NCBI GenBank assembly: GCA_914767715.1
Contig: OU612071.1
Span: 16,116,948-16,180,947, forward strand
Direction: 5' to 3'
Source of the DNA: Membranipora membranacea
Lineage: Eukaryota > Bryozoa > Gymnolaemata > Cheilostomatida > Membraniporidae
Length of the DNA stretch: 64,000 nt
The notes beneath the pieces were generated by a model, which searched no databases, was not told the origin of the DNA, and saw only the letters and a list, made by a program, of their open reading frames with translations. The position numbers and the translations under genes were made by a program. Every line of letters begins with the position of its first letter. Within the stretch, counting starts at the first letter, position 1. Below, in pieces: positions 48,001-60,000 of this stretch.

Positions 48001-51000
48001 TAGCCTATTTTGTGAATATTGCATCACTAACATTTTATCCTCAACTGACAAAGGCTCTACAGGCATTGACTCATTCACCTTTTAACCTTTGGTATTTGTC
48101 CTAGGTAGGCATCATTGCAAATATCCGAGGATGTAGTTGAGATAGTAGCTGAGCCTGGAAGAAAAACCTAGTTCTTTCAAACCCACAGCTATGTAGTGAA
48201 CCCCCAGCCCAAAATGATTGACGGATACAATACTTTGTTTCGTAGTTAGAGAAATTGGCGTATACGTTTAACGAGCGTAAGCGTAAGGGAGGGAGTTACA
48301 GTAGACACAGAGCACAGACAGAGAAACATGTGGTAGTGTGTGCTACTCACCTCGTCACAGATACTGTTATGGACTTTCTCAATGAGTTCTACGCTCATCC
48401 TAAACTACAGGTATGTCATAGTATTCATATCTGTGGAAGCATGAATATACTACCTCATAAGTTAAGTTTCCCTGAAACATAACCTAATATTTCCTGTAAA
48501 ATCCTCCAAAGAATAGTCTTTTCATAGTCAATATGAACCACATATTTCACCGAATGTTTGCACAAAAATTTATTACTTGGTTGTTTATTGGGAGATGTAT
48601 CGAGTTCGATACAACTTGCTTTCATTTGTAATTGCTCCCCTCTACTAACTAACTGGCAGGGGAAGCAACTCTGAATGCAGGCAAACTGATTTTATTGGGG
48701 AGGGAATAGTTTTACTTCCATTAGGTTAAATTCAAATAAGCTAACTATCGGATGTATTTCCGACAGTAGTGAAGTGTTCTATTGGCTTGAATAAAGGTAT
48801 CTGACAAGATTCCGAAGTGCAAAGGTATTGTTTCTGGTGCAGGACAGTAAAAGTGCAATTGACCCGGTCACATATGTGTTGTGGGAAGTTATTGAACATC
48901 TCATCACTGTATTTTTCAGGAGTATTATGTAGTTCTGTTATCCCCAGCAGAGATGGAGGAATCACTAAAGATTATATTACAGATCCCTATATGGGCTCAG
49001 CGGGTCATCTACATAAAAGGTGAGCCTATGCCGAGGATAGCAAAGATCCATACTTTTTTGTCAAGTATTCTGAAACATTTCCCCAGACTGCCAAAAGAGT
49101 AAAATATTGAAGCTTGCTGTTTTGGGAAAATATTAAAACTCAGATATAAAGCCCAATAAACATGACGATGCAGGTACAAATCCTCAGAAAACTGAAATTG
49201 TCCAAAATCGGAGTTGCCTCTTCATGCTGGCGAATGTTATATCACTACTATGGTCTATTAGTACCTTATTCGCATACAGGTTCAGCATTGAAGGACTCAG
49301 ATTTACAGAGATGTAGAATGTCACATGCAGAAGGGTGTTTTATACTCGCCTCTCGACATCATCAAGATCGAACAGCTGCTGTGAGTCATTAAAACAATGG
49401 TCTAAAATTTGTAATAACCAGGGACACTAACCCCCCACCCTCATCAGTGACTAAGTCTCCCCTTATGAAGAGGGAATGTTAACAAAGTTATGCAATTTAA
49501 TGGGAGCCTGGATTTCACTGGTTGAACAACTTTTATGTTGGATTGATTGGAACGCAATCAGATACATCTTCATGTGTAAAAACTGGTGTTGTTGTTTGTT
49601 GAAATCCCTCTGCAGTAAAATTCTGAAATCTCAATCTCAAAGACATCAAACAGTTTTGACATTATAGACTCAACACACTCAATGTCTTATGAATATGGGT
49701 GATGTAATATGTTTTCCTATTAGATTTTCCCTGTGCTTATTCTAAATCTCATAATGCAGTTTTATGTGGAGTTATCATCCTTGTGTCATTATCTGGAGTT
49801 GTATCCCCTTGTTATTGTTATTATAGGAGGCTGCAGTAAGTACTCATAATGATACGCCTGGTGATTTTGTTTGCAAACAGGAGGCATGCAAATGTTTGAA
49901 GTTATTTTCTCTCACCTTTCTTGACTTGTCACTGATCATTCTTGTTTGGATTGTTTAAACAAAGTCTTGTCAAATTCGCTCAAACTTTGAGCTCCTTTCT
50001 TTCAACAGATGAGTCTGAGTATATGAGAATATTGGGAATAACTCTGTATGAAAGCAAATAACATCGAGCTTAATCGCAATTTGTCTGACTTAGAATACAT
50101 TCACTGGTTCTATCGATTTTGTATCATTCCCAAAATTTGGGGACATGAGGAAATGACTTCAACATGACTGGCATGCTCTTTTCAATTTTTCGCCTCACTA
50201 AAACCTACTATCAGCGTCTTGTTATAGTCTTGCATTGTACAATTGTAACACTCATTCACAATGATTGCTTTATGATTTACACGATTTAGAGCATGACTAT
50301 GAATGTCCCACAATGCAATTCCTTTTGGGATTTCCATTCAGCTCAGGAAATTGATGATTGATGATCAGCCACATTGATGTTGCATTGTGGGAAGATTTAA
50401 AAGATGCTCTTTACTTCCAAGCGATGCACCTCTGATGCCATTTCTATCTTACTTTGGGTGAAGGAGTATGTGAGTGCAGGTTAAATTTGAGAGTGTAGGT
50501 ACCAGGTTAAGTAATAAGACAAATCCCATATCACAGCGTCTTGGCAAGGAATGGAGTTTCCTTTTGTTCCTGCACTGGAGCAATAACTAAATCATATCTC
50601 AGCATTCTCCCGTCCCTAGCAAGCCCTTTATTAAGAAGTATGTTGATATTTGTAGGATGAGCACACAATTCTGAGATCATGGGCTATCAGAGATCATTCA
50701 CCTTCCGTAGAACAGTATGTCCAACTTTTCCGTCCAGAGAATAAGTTCCATGTCAAGTTTGCCAGTAAGTATCCTCACTACTATGTTAGAAATATACAAA
50801 AACAAATATAAGCATAGTGGGTGATAGACAAAGATGAATACGATCCTCAAAATGATCCTTAACATGAGCCTTAACATGATCCTTAACATCCCAACATGAT
50901 CCTTAAAATGTTGATGCTCTCACCTAATGGAACTGATAGATAGAGATAAAACTTATTGCAGATGCTCTGACCTGCGATTTTGCAATTGATGTACACTTGA

Positions 51001-54000
51001 ATTGTCAGACAAAATGTTGCAAACTGTGAGGTTTTTAGGTGATAATTTATTGTTTTCCTTTCTAAATTACAGAACATGTTGTTTGTGAGGATGAGTTTAA
51101 GTACGCTCTACTAGCTAATAACTGTCTGTGTCCGGGTACATCATCCCTAGTTACGCTCCTGCTGCATACTTCCAGAGGAGAGTAAGTTGTTATAGAAATA
51201 GTGTTGAAGATCGTGGGTTTGAGTCCAATTGTAGTCCAGTGACTACTGGGACCTGTTGGAGCCCCAGGTGTGCAAACATTGCGGCCTTGCCCTTAAGGCA
51301 CAAACTATTCCGAGCAACCATTCTTCGGAATGAGGTGCTTGACTGAACCTTGCAATTTTAATGATTTTTTTCTTCAAAGCAACCAAAACAAAGCCAATTC
51401 AATCAGAAGCGTTGGCGGCATCTACAAACACAACCTCCAATCCAAACATTTTGGGCACTCCTGCTAGTTAGGGATTTATTTGCCTTTCTTTTCCCATTGA
51501 CTGAACCGTCGTCTCAAGATTCATGCATCTATCATGATAAAATGGAGTAGATTCACCGCTCTTATTCTTAATCTTCTTTTAATCAATCTTTAGATGGCTT
51601 TTTGTCAAACTTCTCTGGTTATATAAGTGTCAGTATATTCTATTTAATCCTCTTTTGATATGAACACTTATATACTTATCATCATTTACAGTGAGGGTAA
51701 CTGCGCTGTTGATGAGTGGCAGAGGTTATATGGCTGGTGTAGTGGCAATGAGATCTATGAGATTAAACTGAATAAAAGTGATTTCTTCAAAGATTACTGC
51801 GGTAAAAGCTTCAGCTACGCTTCCTTTAATGCTCATAAAAAGTAAGTGTTATTGGAGCCGGAAATTAAATTAAAAAGTTTAGGAACGGCTTCCATACATT
51901 TTGGTATTCAAAAATAAAGACAGAAATTTACATCTATGGAATAAGCTTAACTTGAGTCTTAATCCCTTATAGGTGTTTGGGATTAATCTGAATCCTTCCT
52001 AAATGAAACCGACAAGATGAAAGTTAACTGCGAGTTCAGATCATAGGCCAAATAATGTTAATAATGTTTGATATATTTAATATTGCCAAAAATCTTTTCT
52101 TCCTACAAATGCAGATGGTATATCCCAAAGCGACAACTTCATTTGCTGAGGTTTTGAAGTCATTGCAATGGATTATGCTTATCACAAGCAGAAATATGTG
52201 AAAACCAACCCAAGTCGAAAATATTATTCTATGCCTTCTATTCACCAAGAAAATATACATCAGACCATGTTGTTGATAAGAAAACTTTTATATTTCTTGA
52301 TTTTTCAAAAAGTGTTGAAACAATTTTTGTAAATATATTGTTCACACTCAGATATGGAGTATGCCTGATAGCAGTACAGTCAGAATCTTCTCGCCTACAG
52401 CTCAACCCGGGACCACATTACAATCTTCAGGAGGGAGACACCCTCTTCTATCTATCTATAACTAAAGAGGAACACTCTAGTTTGAGACAGAAGGTATACC
52501 ACCATTATCTCATTTTGGCTCCTATGAGCCTGCAGATGTCTACCTTTGTATCAATATAATAAAGTCTTGTCGATCTTATTAAGATTTGAAGATTCACTAC
52601 CAAAGCTGTAGTGATGCAACCTCCTCCTGAATTTTATCCAATCCACTCCACACAACCAATCTGTTGTGAGACTTGAATGCTGGTCTGATATTAGCATTAG
52701 TTGATTGGAAGAAACAATAACTTGTAGCTAGAATTAGTGCTGGTATATTTGCCTGTACCTCAATTGTTTTGAATCTGAATGAATGCGAATTTGAATCTGA
52801 TTCAATTGGATTTGAATTATTTGAATTTAAATCCTGATCTCTCCACAAAGCATTGCAAAACATTATATTACAGAAGGGAATGTTTCCAACTCCAAAAGAG
52901 GAGGTGAAAGAAAAGGTGACACATCTTTGAATTAATCCTCCAAAATTGCTTTAATATCACCTTTTTTTAGCTTGAGTGTCCAAATGGTTGCTCAGTATAG
53001 TCACGCTTTGGTCATTCAAAGTCTAGCGAGAGTGTGTCATTTCATAATATGTGTTTAGTTGTTTGTGTGCGACGTTTGAATTGTCAGATACTCAACACCT
53101 AATGTTTATAAAACATAAATTTGCTACTGTACCTAGTTAGTCCAGCTTGAACCTACCATATTTTTTCTGGTATTTTAAGTTTTATTTTTAAACCTAGAAA
53201 ATTCCATGAGAAGTTAAAATGAAAACTCAATATGAGAGGATACCAAAGGGTACCAAAGAGCTAACACAATAATTCAATGTCACTCTGTAAATCTGCTCAC
53301 TCTTGGATAATAAACTCCTGTGGGTTGTTGTTATACCTATATCATATCTGGGTCATATGACATTATGACATGTGATGAGTGCGAATTCTAAAAGGCCAGT
53401 GGGAACATGAAAACTTTAGCTAGCTGTAGTCACCTGCACTTTTTGAAAGTAATAAAGAGCAAAAGACATTTAGCTATTATTTTTGGTTCAATTCAAAATT
53501 ACCGCCCCAAAAATGCATCAGTCTAGCAAGTCTCCAATAAGAGTCCGATAAAAGTTATTGAGGTTTGCACCTGGTTGCATCACCAACTTGTAATACATCT
53601 ATGTATGTATAATGATGAATGCACTGATGTATTCACAAGAAACCTGGGTAGTATACACCATTCTATTGATGGTGTTGACGCTAACAGGCAAATAGTATAT
53701 CGTCTGGGTAATTTGAGCAATATTTTGTCAAAGGACTGGCTTGAAGGTCCCAGTTCTTGCTTGAATGCATCAGTATTGACTTCGAGGTCCAAGTACTGGC
53801 TTGAAGGTTTTGGGACAAAGGAGGTTCCAGTGAGCTCATTTCCAGTTCTTCATTTTTTCTTTTGTTTGACAGGATAATCAGGCAGATGAAGGAATCGCTA
53901 CTATGATGGCGGGAGTAGGTGAGTTTCCTTAGAATAACATTGATTATTAGCCTGAGTGTAAGACTTCTATAATGGACCAGTTTTACTTCGTTTGGCTTAC

Positions 54001-57000
54001 CAAGAACTCAAAAGTTTTGTTCGCCATGTTTCACTCAATGTTGTCATTTTCAAGCTTTTACATGTTGTTATTATACACTAAACCATTACATCTTTTAATC
54101 CTTGTGTTCCGAATGTGTCTCACACTCAGTATGTCCATAAGCACCTCTACCTAGTAAGACAGCTCCCATAGAACATATTATGTTGTATACATAATTGCAA
54201 GTAGCACACTGAATCTTTTCTTACTACCCACTAATTTACACTTTATTTGTGTGATTATTTTGAAGGCATGGTAGCATCAGGCGTTGCAGGTACGATAACT
54301 TCTATTTCTTAGTGTTCCGCAATGCTTCTCTATGTTATGCTTTGTAATGTTATGCAGAAAATATCCTCAATATGCTACTGAAAGACTATGTTGTTAGGAC
54401 TAGTTCTCATTGAATTTCACATTTCATAAACTTATTCAATATTAAGATGTCGATGATTTAGTGTTGGGCATATCACAAAATTCTATGAGTAGTATTTGAC
54501 AACCTTAAAAACTGCCAGGTGTTTGATAGATGTAATTTAATCTAGTCACTTAACCTTTAAGATCATCATCGGCAGTTGGTGGTGCTGAATTGGAGTGATT
54601 TTAATCCTTGAGCGTTTCGTGTTTCAAAACATGCCTTAGGGGTTTGAATGCGAGTATCATACCTCACTTTGCACAGTCTTAACACCAATATTCATAAACA
54701 TCTTGGGTGGGCTATTGCATGGATTGAATATCTTAAAATTTGTTTATACAATGATGGCATTAAGGGTGTCAGTATGATTTATTAACACTTTCCCTTGGCA
54801 TGCGTCAACAGTATTGTAAACCTTTGATGACTCTCATGCATTTTGTGAATGTAGTGCCCTATGCTCAGGGGGAGCCCTCCAAAAAAGGTTCAGTATTCTA
54901 ACTGCTTTGTATATTCATAAAGTGATCGTGAATAGCGAAATCAGGAAGACATCATGTAATTCATTATTATGCTGGCCTTTTAATCATTTTTATATCTAGA
55001 ATAATTGTGATTAACTGAGAAGTCATCTTCTGCTTCCTAAACTTGGTGGTTTGGTGGTGGGCTTATCGATTTACCAAATCTGCTCCAAATTCTCATCCTT
55101 TATGAGGTTATTACACTGATAATTTTGCTGCTAATTCATTTTCTTTATGCATAACCAAATATTCTAAGCAAATACTCAGCAAGTTTTCCTAGATTATAAT
55201 AACAGGTATTTATGTTATGAGACCATGCAGGGATTGGTGTTCCTTTTGCCACAAGGAGACAGTTTGTGAGGTTTTTTTTACTAACGCAATGGGAAAAGAG
55301 AGTTCAGAATTATTTTGCCATTATACGCTTCTTGTAACTGATGAATGATGTTTCAGACACCTCCACACATGAGAAGAAACTAAAGCGTCAAGGTATTCAG
55401 ATGAGCTTGTTAGTGCTATTTAATTTATACCTGTCCGGGTTTCGAATTAGTTGCAAACCCACTTTTGTTGTTTTTGTTTGGTTTTTAAGTGCTCAAACGC
55501 TGCCAGGTTGTAGGTGTTTGCATTTCAATCGTATCTTCATATGGTTGTTAAATAATGCCAATACCAGCAACCGAGGCAGCGTTTGGACACTCAAACTAGC
55601 TGTAGGTTGTCATCTCCCTCGCCATTCTGAATATGTAGTAATGATGTAGACTAGGCATGTTTATAGTTGGTATTCTTAGACTTTGGAGCAGCGTACATGT
55701 GTGGTAAATATATAGAGGCAAATTGATATTGTCTCCCATTCGGTGAAGGTTCTTTATGTGAGCACTTCCAGAGCTTGTAGTAACCTAAGTGCCCAAATGA
55801 ATGCGATAAACATGGGAAACATGGGTTCGATTCCGAATCTTATTGTCAGTTAATAGAGAAAGAAATCAAAAGTGTTTTGAATCTTGTTTCCTGAACTGAA
55901 GGTTTCATATTGACTTGGGATGGTTTTTGAGGATGGTGTGTTAGCATAAAAGCCATGTGAAATGGTTTTTTTTTGCTTTACATTTTCCAATCAACACTGC
56001 TGATTTGACAACAGCTGCCTTTGCTCGGTATTTGACAAACAACTGCTTTGTTCGACTGCATGACATTTCTCAGCCCTGTAGGTACGAATTGAATGTTGAC
56101 CAATATCCCTCTCCTCTTAGGCTCGGCGACAGTGAAGTTGGCTACCGGAAAGTCTGAACAGACAAAACTTAAATCATCAGCTGGATCATTCCATGCAACA
56201 GCCACCCAAGGGGAACAGTCCTCAAACTCACTTAGGTAAGAGCATTACATGCAAATTTTGTGTGGTAGATCAACCTGTTGGCCCATTTCTAACTAGCTCA
56301 TAGCCTCCCCAAGTATGCGGCAGTTTTGACTTGATGGCTATGAATGAGTGTATTCAGTCTTTGGAAACTGGCCTCGTTATGATTGCTAATCCTTTTAATC
56401 AGCATATCTTGGATACTCATATTTCAAATTTACGTCTCCGTAAGTCAAATTTGCCTAGGATAGCCGTTTTTTTTTCATAGACATTCTCAGAGTTAGCTTA
56501 ATTTAGCAGTCATCATGCATGCAGTCAGACTAAACAGTGATAGTGACACTCATTTGGGAGCTATGTAAGACTGTGACTTTTCTATTTTTTAGCCCAAATT
56601 CCAACAACAATAGTACCAGACGCCCCTCCATCGCCGCTGTGGCCGAGCAGGTTGAGGACAATGAAACTCCAGAACTGAATCCTTTAGTTTTGACCAGAGA
56701 GGCAGAGACAGACACTCCATCTATAGAGTCACCCTCACAGATACCGTATCTGGATGTACTAGACTCTCCAGAAGTGCAACTAGATCCACTATGGAGTTCT
56801 CATAGCTCTGGGTATGTACAAGGTTAATTAAAGCGGATTATGCTTGATTAATCTGACCTTCATTTAAATTGTGTCATTTCAGTAGGCATGTGTCAATGAA
56901 ATGTGTCGAGATGATATTATAGTTTATTAATCAAAATGCCCATGTCTACCTTGAGTGATGGCTGTGCATACAAATCCTGTGTATGAAGTTCACTGCACGA

Positions 57001-60000
57001 AATCAATCAATACACAGCATTTAACTGTATAACAGTGTCCATCTGATCAATTGCCGACAGAACACACATCTGGAGCAACTCAGTTATGCTTTTTGCATAG
57101 GGAGGGACAACTTCGACTGTCTCCAAAAACCATTTAACTATGGCTAATTGTATTTTTTTATTCTTCAGATCGGTTACAGTTAACCTTCCACCTGTGGCTC
57201 CATATATTGGAAAAGGATTCCACTTGTGCCATGTGATGACTATACCTCGACCTCTGTGCTGCCTACAACTCGCTAAGGCCTGTAAACACTGCAAGCATGA
57301 GGTAAGGTTAATAGTTTAATAGTTTCCTTCTCCGGGGGGCCATCGGGCAGGGGAAAAAGTCTGGGGGGCTCAGACTAGGTTAATAGAGGAATTGCATTGG
57401 ACTTTACCTTAGTGAAATATCTGGAAATGACGAAGTTCCGATTTCAATGGAGGACTAGATCACCTTCTAGTCAGGCTTGAAACAGTGAAACTCATTGCTG
57501 ACTAACATTTACCCAACCTCTTTAGCTAGAAAGAATTGGTGCTAGCTAACAGTAAGTTTCCCTGCGACTAGTTAAACTAATTCCTGGCTAAAACTTACTC
57601 CTCAAGTGTAACTGGAAATCTTCAGCACTTCATTATATATACTATCATAATAAATACAAATATTGTGTGATTGTGTGATTGTGTTCGCAATTATTACTTA
57701 TCAGTGTGCGTTGGTCTGTTACAGCATGCCAAGGAATATTCCTGGAAAAACAGGGCAGTTATAATAGCCTCAGATATGACAAGCAACGGACTGTATAACT
57801 TTATATTACCCCTAAGAAGTCAGTGCCTCCGTCAGTCTGAACTCAGGCCGATAGTTCTCTTCTTGGAACATGAGTAAGTATGCAAAAATGTGAAGGAGGT
57901 CTAAACGTAAAACTGGTACAAAATGTATACTTTATGTCAACACCAAGCCCATGGTTTTGGGGTTCAAGGCTTTGAGGGTGTCATTGATTACGTATCTCTA
58001 CAATAGTCCATAAGGTACCAGTGAAGAATAATTTTTGACGACTGACATCAGGCTACTTCAATTCATTTTCTGCAAGCTCTACAAGTGCAGGTTAATCAGG
58101 CTCTGTTGAGTTGAGTAGTTGTGTATACAATTGCATTCTAGTGAGGCAGTGTTATCACATCATACCATGAATCATCAGTAACCTAAGCATATATTCCACT
58201 GCCTTTATATAAGTGAGTTGACTTCATCATTTTCTACCCTAACTGTATTTATTATCTTTATATATCATTCGATAACTTACTGATTATGTTGCAGACCAGA
58301 GAGGCACTTCAAAGAGACTATCCGCCACTTCCCCATGGTCTACTGGATCACAGGCTCTATAGATAGGTTTGTAGGAAACGATTTCTTAGTCCTGCCTGGA
58401 CTGTGGTCAAATCTGATTTCGATTCAGTTATGCCTTCTAACTTGGCAAATTGTTGAATTTCGAACTAACCAATATCTCATGTGAATTTATGGAGAGAGGT
58501 TTATCTACTGCCTCAACTACTGGTTGGATCACGAGATAAATCACATTATAATTTTATAATATATATGTATATATATATTTATGATATATTCTGCCTAGTC
58601 CGTAATGATTTAGACCAATATATCTTTTGCGCTACATCCCCTGAAGAACCACACAATAACCATTCTGCGCATGCTCAGCTCTGGGCATGAGCTGATCTCT
58701 GCAAAATTGAGTCTCGGAATTCCGAAGCCATCTGATTGGCTACCTGCTCTGGTGGTATGCTCTTCAATGCGTGCGGAATTGATATTGATAGTTATTTTCT
58801 CTTGTCACTATTAGCTGATTTTGATTGGCAGTTTATGCAGGGGCTATCCCATTCTCCCTGACCAAATTTTCTCTCAGGACCTAGACTAAACTCATTGTTC
58901 TTGCACATGCGCAATTTAAAGTCACGCATGATTTATACTTAGCCTTACGACATCTACTTTGTGGTAATGATAGCCTAGTTTATCAGTGATCTACATGCCC
59001 AGTCAGATCACGAGAGTCAGTATGCACAATAACAACAAGTCAATACATTAATTATTCTACCTGCATCAGCTAGGGCTGAAAATTCCATTTTTGGAGATTG
59101 CCCTAAGATTTTTTTTCACCAGCATTAATAGTGAGCAAGGCCACCGTGAGCAACTAGAACAGATTTCTAGATTGAAGGTAAACTACATTTTGATCCACCC
59201 GTCACATATTGGTGACTTTGTAAATTGTAGATTAGACGATTGGTTGAGAGCTGGTGTGAACTATGCAGACAATATGGTCGTAGTAAACAAAGAAAGTTCA
59301 AACTCAATCGACGATGACTACTTATCCGACTGTAATACTATAGTCGCTGTACAAACCCTTTTCAGGTAATGGCCAAATTATGTTACTAGGTCATGTTTGT
59401 GGATGTTGAGAAAATCCATGCCTCATGACGGAACTTAACACAACCACAACCCAATGGTAGCAACAACTGCTGCATGCTAATTTATGCTGTTTTGGATCTT
59501 TCTAGCATCTGTCGGTTTAAAAACAGCATTTAAGTATCTTATAACATCAACTCAGCTTTTGCCTTTTGAGATGCGATGAGGTTGGGCAAATAAAAATGCC
59601 TTCAAAATTTTATTTAATTATAAGAATATGTTGTTTATAACTAAGAGTTGTCTCGCCATAATTTAATTAATTCTTGTACTGTATGATTAATTTTCAGATT
59701 ATTCCCTGGTGCCAATATTATAACAGAATTATCACAGTCTTCTAACATGAGATTCATGCAGTTCAGAGCTGATGATCTGTACGCTTTACAGCTGTCCAAG
59801 CTTGAAAAGGTCAGTATTACAGTACGCAACTTGTTATGCATGGAAACCAGCATCAGTCACCTTGATTTCATTTGAAGGCAATAAATTAGTTTATTTTAAG
59901 TCAGTTAACTGGGTCGGTTGGTTGATTGATAATTGAAGAACTCAAACTATATTCAAATCAACATGACCGCGGGGCACACACCAGGCAAAATCAAGTCAAA

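Noticed and set aside
59177-59230. GTAAAC...TGTAG, apparent short intron within the extended exon 24
   Set aside because: About 53 nt and out of phase with RLDDW if removed after the Lys codon; readthrough or direct use of one acceptor fits.
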